Shown here: in pieces, positions 1 to 8,249 of the stretch | Position numbering within the stretch: position 1 is the first letter of the stretch | Layout: each line of letters begins with the position of its first letter | NCBI GenBank assembly: GCA_964467345.1 | Contig: CAYXPY010000009.1 | Location: 8,824 to 72,823 of the forward strand | Direction of reading: 5' to 3' | DNA: 64,000 nucleotides | DNA from: SM1-50 sp964467345 | Lineage (GTDB): Archaea; Thermoplasmatota; E2; DHVEG-1 | Program-made: the position numbers and the translations under genes | Notes under the pieces: model-generated | Told to the model about the DNA's origin: nothing | Database searches by the model: none | Seen by the model: the letters and a program-made list of their open reading frames with translations, nothing else

Positions 1-1062
1 ACCGCCTATACACCCTACCAGCCAGAAGCATCTCAAGGCTTCCTGCAAGCCATCTTCGAGTACCAAAGTCTCATAGCCGAACTAACCGGGATGGATATCT
101 CCAACGCATCACTCTATGATGGAGCAACCGCTCTTGGGGAAGCAGCACTTATGTGCACCCGTATCAACAAGAAAAAAACATTTGTTATACCAAAGAACAT
201 CTCGTGGGAAAAAAAAAGCATTTTAACGAATTATACAAAAGGCGCTGGTATCACCATTAAAGAAGTCGATTACGACAAAAAAACAGGGTGTATCGATATT
301 GAAAACCTAAAAAAAACAATCGATACGAACACCTCCGGTTTTTATCTTGAAAACCCCAACTTCTTTGGTGTCTTTGAAGAGGAAGTCGAGGAAATCCATC
401 ACCTCCTCCAGAAGCATCAATCATTGTTTGTTGCTGGAGTTGACCCCCTCTCACTTGGGGTCTGTAAGAGCCCTGGTGATTATGGGGCAGATATGGTTAT
501 AGGGGAAGGAAAAAACCTTGGTAATCCCCTTGATTTCGGGGGCTCGACATTAGGCATTTTCGCCTGTAAAAAAGACTTTGTGCGTCAGATCCCTGGTCGC
601 ATTATCGGTCTGACAAAAGACCAGAGCGGAAAACGTGCGTTCTGCATGACCATGCAAACCAGGGAACAACATATCAGAAGAGAGAAAGCCACAAGCAACA
701 TTTGTACAAATGAAGGATTATGCATGCTTGCCGCGGTCACCTATCTGTCATGGCTTGGCGGAAAAGGACTAGAAGAGCTCAGCGCGCTGAACTTTGAGCA
801 GGGACAAAAATTACGGAAAGAAATCATTCAGATATCTGGATTTTCACAAGAGTTTTCTGGTGTTCATTTCAATGAATTCGTCATCAGATGTCCCGATACG
901 AAAAAGATCCATCAACATCTCTTACGAAACGGAATCCATGGTGGTCTGCTTTTAGAATCTTTTTATCCGAGATTACAAAATTGTATGCTGTTTGGAGTAA
1001 CAGAACTCCATACCAACGAGCATATTAAAAGGCTACTTTCCTTACTTACGGAGGTGCAGTGA
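1..1062 (+). CDS. gcvPA: Glycine dehydrogenase (decarboxylating) subunit 1, 5' end outside window
   Basis: The frame is open from base 1. The first visible residues (TAYTPYQPEASQG, then ELTGMD and ASLYDGAT) are conserved GcvPA sequence, so roughly the first 95-100 codons lie outside the window. With the next gene it forms the two-subunit P-protein of the glycine cleavage system, a cytosolic PLP enzyme that decarboxylates glycine and hands the aminomethyl group to lipoylated H-protein. In this split form the PLP lysine sits on subunit 2. The TGA stop overlaps the ATG of gcvPB (TGATG), which suggests translational coupling and fixed stoichiometry. H- and T-protein genes are not in the window. 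The family assignment is secure; only the N-terminus is unseen. Confidence 0.97.
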   Translation, partial: TAYTPYQPEASQGFLQAIFEYQSLIAELTGMDISNASLYDGATALGEAALMCTRINKKKTFVIPKNISWEKKSILTNYTKGAGITIKEVDYDKKTGCIDIENLKKTIDTNTSGFYLENPNFFGVFEEEVEEIHHLLQKHQSLFVAGVDPLSLGVCKSPGDYGADMVIGEGKNLGNPLDFGGSTLGIFACKKDFVRQIPGRIIGLTKDQSGKRAFCMTMQTREQHIRREKATSNICTNEGLCMLAAVTYLSWLGGKGLEELSALNFEQGQKLRKEIIQISGFSQEFSGVHFNEFVIRCPDTKKIHQHLLRNGIHGGLLLESFYPRLQNCMLFGVTELHTNEHIKRLLSLLTEVQ

Positions 1063-2525
1063 TGTACCACAGTGCTGTATGGGCGGAGCCTCTTCTCATT
1101 GAATTACAGGAAACCATCACAGAGAAACATAAAAACAAGCCAGTACTCCCTGCGTCGCTGCAGAGAAAAAAACCTCTTGCCATCCCAAGTCTTGATGAGA
1201 CCCAGGTAGTTCGACATTTCTTCCATTTAAGTCAGATGAACTACGGCATCGAATCAGGGATTTATCCTCTCGGCTCCTGCACGATGAAATACAATCCAAA
1301 GATATGTGAACAGATCAGCAGCTGGGAACAATTCTCCCTGCTGCATCCCTACCAGGACGAGTCAACAATCCAGGGAACCCTTCGAATGATGAACGAGCTT
1401 GAACAGATGCTCTGTGAGATCACCGGGATGGATGCCTTTACTTTACAACCCGCGGCAGGCGCACAAGGGGAGTTCACCGGTCTTCTCCTCACACGTGCCT
1501 ACCATGAGGCGCATAAGGATTTTGAGAGAGATGAAATCATCCTTCCAGATACCTCTCATGGAACAAACCCTGCAAGTGCTGCCATGGCTGGCTTTAAAGT
1601 CATTGAAATCCCCTCGACAAAGGAAGGGACTGTTGATCTGGAAATGCTCAAAAACGCACTCTCCCCAAGAACCGCCTGCTTCATGCTTACCAACCCAAAC
1701 ACGCTAGGCATCTTTGAATCTGAGATCTCTGAAATCGCTCGGCTCGTCCATGAGGCTGGTGCGCTCCTGTATTATGATGGGGCTAATATGAACGCAATCA
1801 TGGGAAAAGCACGTCCTGGCGACATGGGATTTGATATTGTTCATCTTAACCTGCATAAGACGTTTTCCACGCCACATGGTGGTGGAGGACCAGGGTCAGG
1901 TCCAGTTGGAGTGAAGAAGAACCTGGAACGATTCCTTCCAATCCCGCGGATTGTCCTGACACAGAATTCGTATCATTTTGACTTTAAATACCCAGACTCC
2001 ATTGGGAAGATAAAAGCCACCTACGGGAATAGCTCTGTGCTATTGAAAGCATATATCTACATCCGTCTTATGGGCGGAAATGGCCTTCAAGAAGCCTCAG
2101 AAATCGCTGTCTTAAACGCGAATTACATGAAGAAAAAACTCCTGGATTCTCACTTCTACGAACTCCCATATAAGGAGCTTCGTAAACACGAGTTTGTGAT
2201 AAGCTGCGATTATCTGCTTTCGACAAAAGGCATCCGAGCACTGGACATCGCAAAACGTCTCCTGGATTACGGGTTGCATCCACCAACAGTGTATTTTCCC
2301 TTGATTGTTAAGGAAGCGTTAATGATCGAGCCAACGGAATCGGAGTCCAAAAAAACCTTAGATTTCTATATCGACACTCTTCTACGAATCGCCCAAGAAG
2401 ACCCCGAGGTTGTAAAGAATGCTCCCCAGAACACCGTCGTCCAACGTATCGATGAAATCGGGGCGGTCAAGAACCCGGTGTTCACATGGAAAGACCTCAA
2501 AAACATACAGGAAATTACCCGCTGA
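1062..2525 (+). CDS. gcvPB: Glycine dehydrogenase (decarboxylating) subunit 2
   Basis: This is the catalytic, PLP-carrying half of the split glycine decarboxylase, about 487 residues and full length for the family. The PLP lysine is in LNLHKTFSTPHGGGGPG near residue 266. Other family blocks are IYPLGSCTMKYNP near the N-terminus, PAAGAQGE and DTSHGTNPASA. The start is taken at ATG 1062 because GGAGGTG at 1050-1056 is then 5 bases upstream; a GTG at 1059 would sit almost on this ribosome-binding site. It overlaps the gcvPA stop by one base. Convergent with rnp2, with about 50 bases between the stops. Confidence 0.97.
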   Translation: MYHSAVWAEPLLIELQETITEKHKNKPVLPASLQRKKPLAIPSLDETQVVRHFFHLSQMNYGIESGIYPLGSCTMKYNPKICEQISSWEQFSLLHPYQDESTIQGTLRMMNELEQMLCEITGMDAFTLQPAAGAQGEFTGLLLTRAYHEAHKDFERDEIILPDTSHGTNPASAAMAGFKVIEIPSTKEGTVDLEMLKNALSPRTACFMLTNPNTLGIFESEISEIARLVHEAGALLYYDGANMNAIMGKARPGDMGFDIVHLNLHKTFSTPHGGGGPGSGPVGVKKNLERFLPIPRIVLTQNSYHFDFKYPDSIGKIKATYGNSSVLLKAYIYIRLMGGNGLQEASEIAVLNANYMKKKLLDSHFYELPYKELRKHEFVISCDYLLSTKGIRALDIAKRLLDYGLHPPTVYFPLIVKEALMIEPTESESKKTLDFYIDTLLRIAQEDPEVVKNAPQNTVVQRIDEIGAVKNPVFTWKDLKNIQEITR

Positions 2526-2578
2526 TTTGAACGTTGCACCACTATCATTTCTGCAAGAAAAACGAATAGTAATTGAAA

Positions 2579-2938
2579 TTATTGTAATGGTTTCCAGCTG
2601 TTTGGCGTACTAGGTTTTTTATCGGTGAGCCCATGAATTGTTCCAGACGTCGCATGAGTTGTGATACTCACTGGTTTGGTTCCAATGCTTTTCATTGCCA
2701 GGAGAAGTTGTTTAACGTTTTCTGTTTCACGATAATGGCATTTGATGATCCCGGTTGTTCCATCGAAGCGAACAATCCATAACCCAAGATCCTTTGTATT
2801 TTTTAAGAACCGCTCATAGGTATTCTGTCGAAGAGCTTGAAGAAGTTCTTTCTGTGATGCGAACGCATGCGCTTGATCATAGGTGACTTTAAAAAAAATG
2901 TAGCGATGGCGCCTGGTGCCTTTCACGATCCTTTGCAC
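2579..2938 (-). CDS. rnp2: RNase P protein component 2 (Pop5 family)
   Basis: A 119-residue protein of the Pop5/Rpp14 family, a protein subunit of archaeal RNase P, which matures the 5' ends of tRNAs together with the catalytic RNA. Family features seen in order are RYIFFKV at the N-terminus, a helix with ELLQALRQ, then GLWIVRFDGTTGIIKCHYRE, and SGTIHGL near residue 105. A short basic, proline-containing tail follows. It lies 30 bases downstream of pcn on the same strand with no separate TATA box visible, so it is probably transcribed from the pcn promoter. The identification rests on family pattern; these small proteins diverge fast. Confidence 0.85.
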   Translation of the reverse strand: MQRIVKGTRRHRYIFFKVTYDQAHAFASQKELLQALRQNTYERFLKNTKDLGLWIVRFDGTTGIIKCHYRETENVKQLLLAMKSIGTKPVSITTHATSGTIHGLTDKKPSTPNSWKPLQ

Positions 2939-2968
2939 CTCATTTGTTGGGGGATGATACGAAGCTTT

Positions 2969-3706
2969 TTACTCTGATTCAATCCGGGGTGCCAGCAGGT
3001 AGGTCACATGCCCATGTTTCTCGGCGAAATCAAAATCCACTCGGATCGGGTTGTCATTGCCGATGTTGATAGAAATGGGGTCTTCGCTTTTCACCGGTTT
3101 TATCATATTGCTGAAGTAGTCGATGGAGAAAAGGCTTTTGAATTTCCCTGGTGAATGCAGTTCGATGAGTAATGTCTTTGGGAGCTTCAGATTTACCGTG
3201 TCGGTGTCTCCCTCTGCGAACAGCTCAAAGGAATCCTTATCAACGCTTAAAGCAAGATGATCAGAGACTGCCTCGGATGCACGCACACCTTTGCTGAGTT
3301 CAGATGCTTTCACCACTGCTTTTGCGGGTAAATCCAGATGAGGGACCTTTGAGTCTGGCATCCCTGCGGTATCTAAAAGCCCCATCCGTCGGACAAGGTT
3401 GCCGATTTTCACAATCAAGCGGTTTGACTCTTCATCGTATTCCATAGTCACCGAATCACCGGTGTTTGCGAGTTTCATGATCCCATTGAGCTTGTCAAGG
3501 TCGATTCCGAGCTCCATGTCATCTGCTTTGTATTCCTCAAACGCAGTGCTTTTTAGTTCCAAATCGACCATGGCGACATGGGCCGGGTCGACAGCGCGAA
3601 TTGAAATTCCTTTTTGTGTGATGTTGAATTTGGCTTCGTTGACAAGTGGTGATGTTACATCAATGATTCCTTTTATGATATCTGACTTTATCTTGGCATT
3701 AAACAT
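2969..3706 (-). CDS. pcn: DNA polymerase sliding clamp (PCNA)
   Basis: At 245 residues this is the normal archaeal PCNA length. The protein forms a ring around DNA and tethers DNA polymerase, FEN1, ligase and other PIP-box partners. Visible family features are the opening MFNAKIKSDIIKGIIDVTSPLV, the loop GISIRAVDPAHVAMVDLEL, the acidic stretch around KADDMELGIDLDKL, the interdomain connector region near residues 115-130 and the C-terminal YLLAPRIESE. Only one copy is present in the window, consistent with a homotrimer. It is first in a unit with rnp2 and has its own TATA box at about 3762-3769. Confidence 0.97.
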   Translation of the reverse strand: MFNAKIKSDIIKGIIDVTSPLVNEAKFNITQKGISIRAVDPAHVAMVDLELKSTAFEEYKADDMELGIDLDKLNGIMKLANTGDSVTMEYDEESNRLIVKIGNLVRRMGLLDTAGMPDSKVPHLDLPAKAVVKASELSKGVRASEAVSDHLALSVDKDSFELFAEGDTDTVNLKLPKTLLIELHSPGKFKSLFSIDYFSNMIKPVKSEDPISINIGNDNPIRVDFDFAEKHGHVTYLLAPRIESE

Positions 3707-3757
3707 GGCAAACTGCCTCCCCGATTTGAATTCCTCTTCTTGGGAAAGAATAGGACA

Positions 3758-3774
3758 TTGCCTATATAACGATG
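3758..3774 (-). promoter_or_regulatory. TATA-box promoter of pcn-rnp2
   Basis: Read on the minus strand the region gives GTTATATAGGC, an archaeal TATA box centred about 58 bases upstream of the PCNA start codon. Transcription would begin about 30 bases before the ATG. There is no second TATA-like box closer to the gene. Confidence 0.5.
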
Positions 3775-3879
3775 ACGGTATTTTACATATATGTCAAACG
3801 AAGCTTTCTCGGAGAATCCTTGTCAATTGATTGCTCGTCAGACAAAAAAAACAATGACAATCCTGGGTATCAGGATTGC

Positions 3880-4485
3880 CTATATCTCTTGATAGAGCAG
3901 CAAGAAATCATGATTCATCCCTGGTTCATAATACACCCTTACTTTTTCAATGACCACAGGTTTTCGCATCAGAATTTCGAACGGTTGTAATGCAAAAGAG
4001 GGTACTGTGAGGGTGAGTCCCTCAAGAAACCGTGTAAAATTTTCAGAGGTGAGTGGATCGTCAAGTACTCCTTGATGTCCATAGGTTTCATTTAGATAGG
4101 AATGAAGATCAGAACGGGTTGTCCAATTCTGTGTGGGCAATCGAGGCCAGATGGTAATCAAGAGACGTTTTGTTGTAAAAAGGCTAGTACCTCCTAACCC
4201 TTGTGTCGAGAGAGCAATATATTCTGTTGAAAAAAATACACGATACACATAGGGTTTCTCAGGGAAATGAAAGGAATGCTCGGATTCAAAAAAAAGAGTA
4301 TCAAGATCCAACAGAAGATTAGAAACATCACTTGCGAGAGATTCTAATTCTGCTTTCTTATGCCAATCGTTCGAAAACACGACTGAGAAAACCACTGTAA
4401 GCAGGATCGCACTTGCTAGGAAAAGGCCAATCGAGGGCAACGTCAATTCAATGAAACCAGCAGTGTCCTTACGACAATGCAACAT
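3880..4485 (-). CDS. Pilin-like single-pass membrane protein
   Basis: A 201-residue protein with a short basic N-terminus (MLHCRKDTAG), the sequence FIELTLPSIGLFLASAI running into a hydrophobic helix to about residue 38, and a long extracytoplasmic part without recognised domain. A short polar leader followed by FIEL and a long N-terminal helix resembles class III (type IV pilin) signal sequences, cleaved by a prepilin peptidase. This is inference from shape; no exact family was recognised. It overlaps the upstream gene by 17 bases and is probably co-transcribed with it. The soluble domain is rich in beta-type sequence with NXS/T sites. Confidence 0.6.
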   Translation of the reverse strand: MLHCRKDTAGFIELTLPSIGLFLASAILLTVVFSVVFSNDWHKKAELESLASDVSNLLLDLDTLFFESEHSFHFPEKPYVYRVFFSTEYIALSTQGLGGTSLFTTKRLLITIWPRLPTQNWTTRSDLHSYLNETYGHQGVLDDPLTSENFTRFLEGLTLTVPSFALQPFEILMRKPVVIEKVRVYYEPGMNHDFLLLYQEI

Positions 4486-4975
4486 AGGTTTTTCCTCCCA
4501 GTTTTCCTAATTCTAAAGTGATTGTATACATTCCAGCGTGGAAAACCGCGATGTTGGTCATAGTAGTATCTGAGAAACGGGCATTTGAATGAAACGAACG
4601 GATGGTCCCATCGGTCATCACATAATAGCAGACGTTGCTTGTATTTTCATCAAGTGTTATATTCAAAGGCTCAGGAGTACCGGTTCGTGGGAGATACCCA
4701 AAGACAATGCATCGCAGGGTTGTCGGAAAGTTCACCTGAAGTATCACCTTGGAGCCTTCGTCCGCGTGCTCAAACATAATAGAAGCTTCTCTTAAGATTT
4801 CTTTGACCTGCAATTCTATCTGATGAGCGTCACTGTCTGCGATGAGATTTTCAAGTGACAAACCAAATATCATTATGATTGTGCAGACAACAATGACCAC
4901 AACAACAAGCCGGATTGGTTGACCTACCGTAGCGTAATCGTTTTTTGAAAACATACCTATACGAATAGATTTCAT
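4469..4975 (-). CDS. Pilin-like single-pass membrane protein
   Basis: The start is placed at ATG 4975 because GGGAGG stands about four bases upstream. An in-frame ATG at 4993 would place that ribosome-binding site inside the gene. The 168-residue product begins with a basic segment, then VGQPIRLVVVVIVVC, one transmembrane helix to about residue 45, and an extracytoplasmic domain of about 120 residues. The G-x-P-x-R-L run before the helix is also present in the divergent gene at 5057 (LGLPMRL), so the two are likely related pilin-like or secretion-linked proteins. Function is not established. Confidence 0.6.
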   Translation of the reverse strand: MKSIRIGMFSKNDYATVGQPIRLVVVVIVVCTIIMIFGLSLENLIADSDAHQIELQVKEILREASIMFEHADEGSKVILQVNFPTTLRCIVFGYLPRTGTPEPLNITLDENTSNVCYYVMTDGTIRSFHSNARFSDTTMTNIAVFHAGMYTITLELGKLGGKTYVALS

Positions 4976-4989
4976 GATACCTCCCAGAT

Positions 4990-5048
4990 TCAAGAAAAAG
5001 AATTAAATAGCCCAATAAATATTTATCGATTGTAATTTTGTCTGGGAG
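4990..5048. promoter_or_regulatory. Divergent promoter region between pilin-like genes
   Basis: An 81-base divergent gap holds AT-rich boxes readable in both directions (TTAAATAG near 5001-5008 and AATAAATATTTATCG near 5014-5028, partly self-complementary). GGGAGG stands at 5043-5048 ahead of the plus-strand ATG at 5057. It probably controls both sides of the cluster together. Confidence 0.4.
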
Positions 5049-5056
5049 GTTATCGT

Positions 5057-5512
5057 ATGAACTCATGGAAAAAGAAAAGAAGGTTTGTTAGCAATAACCA
5101 TGCTGTACTTGGGCTGCCGATGCGTCTGACGATCTCATTGATGATTGGGACTATTGTTCTTGTCGCTGTTCTTTCGTATCTTCTCAATCCTTGTCTGTTC
5201 CCTCAGCGGATGGTTGTGACGGTCACACCGATGATTACGATCCTATCTGATGAGGCATCGGAAAATATCAGTTTTATCGTGCAGGTGAATGATACCAATG
5301 CTCATCCGATCCAAGGTGCATCAATCATCATCAAAGGTCTGGGTGGTGCTGGCGAAGGATTCACTGATACGGACGGAAAAGCAATCGTTCACCTACAAGT
5401 CAGCTTGGATGAGGGACTGCACGAGGGGTACCTTGATATTGCTGTAAAAGCGACATGTCATATTCCATATATGCATCAGGAGATGATTAAAATCGTTAAA
5501 AGAACATCGTAA
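5057..5512 (+). CDS. Membrane-anchored protein with Ig-like/regulatory-like beta domain
   Basis: The 151-residue protein has a strongly basic N-terminus, then NHAVLGLPMRLTISLMIG and a transmembrane helix ending near residue 45. An outward domain of about 95 residues follows. That domain (ISFIVQVNDTNAHPIQGASIIIKG, then GFTDTDGKAIVHLQV) has the layout of carboxypeptidase-regulatory-like or bacterial Ig-like beta sandwiches (variable gain, GxxxTDxxG turn). The pre-helix motif matches that of the divergent gene ending at 4975. Ribosome-binding site GGGAGG lies 8 bases before the ATG. A surface-structure component is the likely role; the exact function is unknown. Confidence 0.6.
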   Translation: MNSWKKKRRFVSNNHAVLGLPMRLTISLMIGTIVLVAVLSYLLNPCLFPQRMVVTVTPMITILSDEASENISFIVQVNDTNAHPIQGASIIIKGLGGAGEGFTDTDGKAIVHLQVSLDEGLHEGYLDIAVKATCHIPYMHQEMIKIVKRTS

Positions 5513-5559
5513 AAAAAGGTATTTTCCAACATGCATCAGAAGGAAAAAAGGATAATTAT

Positions 5560-5600
5560 GGAAATATTTATATAATAGATGCTTCTAATATATAGTGGGG
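5560..5600 (+). promoter_or_regulatory. TATA box and ribosome-binding site of a small zinc-ribbon gene
   Basis: TTTATATAAT at about 5567-5576 is followed about 25 bases later by a purine-rich stretch (GTGGGGGC, 5595-5602). This places a transcript start just before the ribosome-binding site of the small gene at 5612. Confidence 0.5.
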
Positions 5601-5611
5601 GCATTGTTTTT

Positions 5612-5749
5612 TTGAGTTACTGTAAGGTATGTAAACAAGAAATGAAACAGATTCCCGTGCGAAGGGTTGATACCCTTTTCATCGTAGAAGAGTATTGTCC
5701 ATATTGCGATGAATCGGTTCTGCGCTATGAAAAAATACAGGTAATATAA
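5612..5749 (+). CDS. Small zinc-ribbon protein, 45 aa
   Basis: This short gene begins with TTG. The product opens SYCKVCKQEM and ends with EYCPYCDESVLRYEK, giving two CxxC knuckles about 24 residues apart, the pattern of a single zinc ribbon. The frame is bounded by a TATA box at 5567-5576, a GGGGG ribosome-binding site about 10 bases before TTG and a TAA at 5747-5749. There is no alternative ATG before the first cysteine pair. Archaeal zinc ribbons of this size often bind RNA or regulate transcription; no specific role can be assigned. Confidence 0.65.
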   Translation: MSYCKVCKQEMKQIPVRRVDTLFIVEEYCPYCDESVLRYEKIQVI

Positions 5750-5863
5750 CAAGATATCCATACGACGAATCGAGAGGGGTAGAACAAAGAGATAGGTTTT
5801 TTTATATTGATTGGTTATCTTATACATACAAGTGAATGAAAACGGTGAGGGGCGAACAAGACC

Positions 5864-6508
5864 GTGGATAACCGACAAGAAGCAAGTTCCCAGTTAAAAA
5901 CACATGAAGAAATAATGAAATTATTCAAGGACCTTGAACTAGTAGAAGCAAAAGTAAAAAACCCATCCGTTTTAGTAAAAGAACAAATCGAATCAGACGC
6001 AATCACACAGAAAATAGAACTCACGCTCTATAAACCTGAAGAAGCTTTAGAACAACAAAAACCCATTGAGCCTCCAACCGACATCCCTCTTGATCAAGAG
6101 GATACACAAAAACAACCGTTTTGGAGGAGAAGACCGAAACCTGAATCCAGTTTAGAGGAAAAAAAACCCAGATTCTCTTTTCTTCACAGACAACAGTACG
6201 ATCATCAAGAACTCGAAGTTCTTACCGAAGTTGAAGAATCAGTCCCGCAGGTTGAGATACCTCGTAGTACATTTGTCCTTCAGATTGATGTAGAAGGTAA
6301 TCTGGTAGGATTGCCACTGAAAAAGAAAAAACCAAAAATAGAGGAAGAGACGAACGCAGTTCCAGATGAGGAATCTGTGCGTGGTCTCAAAGGGATGCTT
6401 AAAAAAATCGGGTCCCTTTTTCATCGGAAGGGAGCCTCAGATTCTGAATCCGGCGGTGGCATTGGTGAAAAAATCAAAGGGATTTTCCGCAGGAAATCAA
6501 AAGAATAA
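5864..6508 (+). CDS. Hypothetical charged, low-complexity protein
   Basis: The product has 214 residues and starts at GTG 5864 after a G-rich ribosome-binding site (GGTGAGGGG). It is very rich in Lys, Glu, Gln and Pro, with no signal peptide or membrane helix. Two positively charged clusters near the C-terminus (LKGMLKKIGSLFHRKG and GEKIKGIFRRKSKE) look like amphipathic helices with related sequence. Most of the chain is likely disordered. No family was recognised. It faces a winged-helix gene, converging with 13 bases between the stops. Confidence 0.6.
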   Translation: MDNRQEASSQLKTHEEIMKLFKDLELVEAKVKNPSVLVKEQIESDAITQKIELTLYKPEEALEQQKPIEPPTDIPLDQEDTQKQPFWRRRPKPESSLEEKKPRFSFLHRQQYDHQELEVLTEVEESVPQVEIPRSTFVLQIDVEGNLVGLPLKKKKPKIEEETNAVPDEESVRGLKGMLKKIGSLFHRKGASDSESGGGIGEKIKGIFRRKSKE

Positions 6509-6521
6509 AAAGAAAAGTTTT

Positions 6522-6929
6522 TTACTTTATCCAGAACAGTATTTTTTTCTCATCGATATTCTGCAGAGCCCCGTCTACCTTTCCTTCTCGAGCAAGCCAT
6601 CCTACTGCAGAGAACACATCCTGTTCAACGATTCTGGATAAACGAGACAGTGATTGTGCATCGACCTCACCCCAGATCTCTAGCGTGCGCCAGATCTTCC
6701 CCGCATCTTTTCCGATACGGGGCATGAGATTCGTTTCTCCTAACTGGAAGGCATCGTTTTCTTTTCGTATCTTGTTTTCACGGGCAAGCCAGCCAATCGC
6801 AGCGTAAAGCTGAGGTTGAGACAAATGTGTCAAGGCAAGTAGTTCTGATTCGCTCAGAGGCCCTCGTTCATGAAGGATCTGCCATACCGTTCCAGCTTGA
6901 CCACCAAACAAAGAAACAAGGTCGTTCAT
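6522..6929 (-). CDS. Winged-helix protein with duplicated domain (DUF2582-like)
   Basis: The 135-residue protein consists of two copies of a short winged-helix unit: AGTVWQIL...AAIGWLARENKIRK (residues about 10-60) and AGKIWRTL...SAVGWLAREGKVDG (about 75-125). The W-L-A-R-E core is the signature of the small winged-helix family known as DUF2582. The ATG at 6929 is chosen because the product then matches the other two copies in this window (8250-8657 and 55074-55487) and because a TATA box lies about 40 bases upstream. A longer upstream frame would run through that TATA box. A nucleic-acid-binding role is likely; the target is unknown. Confidence 0.8.
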   Translation of the reverse strand: MNDLVSLFGGQAGTVWQILHERGPLSESELLALTHLSQPQLYAAIGWLARENKIRKENDAFQLGETNLMPRIGKDAGKIWRTLEIWGEVDAQSLSRLSRIVEQDVFSAVGWLAREGKVDGALQNIDEKKILFWIK

Positions 6930-6963
6930 ATACTCACTCTCAAAAAAGGAAGCATACTTTTGA

Positions 6964-6976
6964 TGATTATATACGT
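6964..6976 (-). promoter_or_regulatory. TATA box of the winged-helix gene
   Basis: Minus-strand CGTATATAATCA, centred about 40 bases upstream of ATG 6929. It excludes longer in-frame starts between 6929 and 7061, which would lie upstream of the transcript start. Confidence 0.5.
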
Positions 6977-7054
6977 TTTGATTTGAACATAAAACATGAC
7001 GTTGGAAAAAACTATAAGATAGGGATCCTTGTTTCCATAGATGAGGTCTATTGA

Positions 7055-7573
7055 ATGCCAAAAATCCACCAGTCCAGTTTCATCGCACCAAGCGCGGTTA
7101 TTATTGGGGATGTCACCATTGGGGAGAACTGCGGTGTGTTCCCTAACGCTGTGATCCGAGGCGATCAGAATTCTATACTCATCGGTGATGGCTCGAACAT
7201 CCAGGATTGTTGTGTTCTCCACACAGATACAGAACATGAAATACGAATCGGAAGAAACGTCACCGTCGGTCATGCAGCTGTGGTCCATGGTGCGACCATT
7301 TCAGATGACTGTCTTATCGGCATTCATGCTACAGTTCTGAACGGAGCTCAAATCCATTCTGGTTCGATTATTGGAGCATGCGCTCTTGTCACTGAAGAGA
7401 TGATTGTGCCAGAGAACAGTCTTGTTCTCGGCGTTCCAGGAAAAATCGTAAAACAAAATCCCTTGTTCATCGATAATATTCGAAAGAACGCAGAGATTTA
7501 TCAGAGTCTTTCCCGGAACCATCGACAAGAACAATACGCAATCTTTAGGTCCAAAAAAGAACAAACCCGCTGA
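7055..7573 (+). CDS. Gamma-class carbonic anhydrase family protein
   Basis: The 172-residue left-handed beta-helix protein is made of hexapeptide repeats (IGDVTIGENCGVFPNAVIRGD, IGDGSNIQDCCVLH, IGRNVTVGHAAVVHGATI). The three zinc histidines of the gamma-carbonic anhydrase family are in place, in CCVLHTD and VGHAAVVHG. Such proteins hydrate CO2 or act as acyl/metal-site homologues; the acidic loop of the archetype Cam is absent, so activity is not certain. ATG 7055 has GAGGT about 9 bases upstream. The stop is only three bases from the stop of the convergent cold-shock gene. Confidence 0.88.
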   Translation: MPKIHQSSFIAPSAVIIGDVTIGENCGVFPNAVIRGDQNSILIGDGSNIQDCCVLHTDTEHEIRIGRNVTVGHAAVVHGATISDDCLIGIHATVLNGAQIHSGSIIGACALVTEEMIVPENSLVLGVPGKIVKQNPLFIDNIRKNAEIYQSLSRNHRQEQYAIFRSKKEQTR

Positions 7574-7576
7574 AGA

Positions 7577-7777
7577 TTAGCTGGATAGTTTTTTGACATC
7601 AATTGCTTTCGGTCCTTTCTCGGTTGTATCGACTTGGTATTCGACGATCTCACCGGGCATAAGGAAGATATCGAAAAACGGGATTGCTGTCTTGTGGACG
7701 AAAACGGTCTGCCCGTTATCGCCCCTGATAAAGCCATATCCTTTTCGGATATCGTAATATTTAACAATACCTTTCAA
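7577..7777 (-). CDS. Cold-shock-domain RNA-binding protein
   Basis: This 66-residue single cold-shock domain has both RNA-binding motifs, KGYGFIRGD (RNP1) and VFVHKTAI (RNP2), with the conserved ending GPKAIDVKKL. It is expected to bind single-stranded RNA or DNA without sequence preference and act as an RNA chaperone. The start codon is TTG at 7777, supported by a full AGGAGGTG ribosome-binding site 8 bases upstream; no ATG lies between. True cold-shock domains are patchy in Archaea. Confidence 0.93.
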   Translation of the reverse strand: MKGIVKYYDIRKGYGFIRGDNGQTVFVHKTAIPFFDIFLMPGEIVEYQVDTTEKGPKAIDVKKLSS

Positions 7778-7797
7778 AAAAATTCACCTCCTATTAC

Positions 7798-8249
7798 TAT
7801 TAGCAATTCAAAAAAGTATCATGTTCTGTCGTCTTATTTTAGAATGAATGTTTGCAGTTCTTACAGTTTTTTTGAGTATCAGAACCGCTTTTTGCCGTAT
7901 ATTGTGGACAGACTTCATGCTCATAGACTGGTCTTTGAAGGACCTGACATCTGATGATTATCTTTTGAAATAATTCTTGATTCTTTCTACGTTTATTATT
8001 TGACCTTGGATTCATGGGAAATTGCTCCAGAGTTCTACTTCATAGTGATGTAAAGAAAAAACAATAGATTTCAAAAATCCGTAATGATTGGAAAATGACC
8101 TATTATTCTCTTTTCTTTCGATAGCCTGGTAGACTGCAGTCCCTTATATAGTTTTGCATCAACTGTTTTTAAAAAACAAAAAAAAAGGGAAAAACAGAAG
8201 GAATCTTGATGGTTGCTTCACGGTTCCTTCGTTTAAATTAAGAGATGCT
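7798..8249. other. Gene-free stretch upstream of the cold-shock gene
   Basis: About 450 bases without a credible coding frame. It contains a clear TATA-like box (CTTATATAG, 8142-8150), readable in either direction, and T-rich runs near 7868 and 8160. No ribosome-binding site with a coherent frame follows on either strand, and no convincing RNA fold was recognised. It presumably contains the long leader or promoter of the cold-shock gene. Confidence 0.4.

Noticed and set aside
5585..5878. 97-codon minus-strand frame
   Set aside because: It is antisense to the small zinc-ribbon gene and to the promoter and start of the gene at 5864, both better supported.
7634..7954. 106-codon plus-strand frame over the cold-shock gene
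   Set aside because: It is the antisense of a clear cold-shock domain and of its leader; the protein has no recognisable features.
7930..8060. Possible C/D-box guide RNA (TGATGA and CTGA-like strings)
   Set aside because: The C-box lacks the required purine, box spacing is wrong, and no terminal stem is present.
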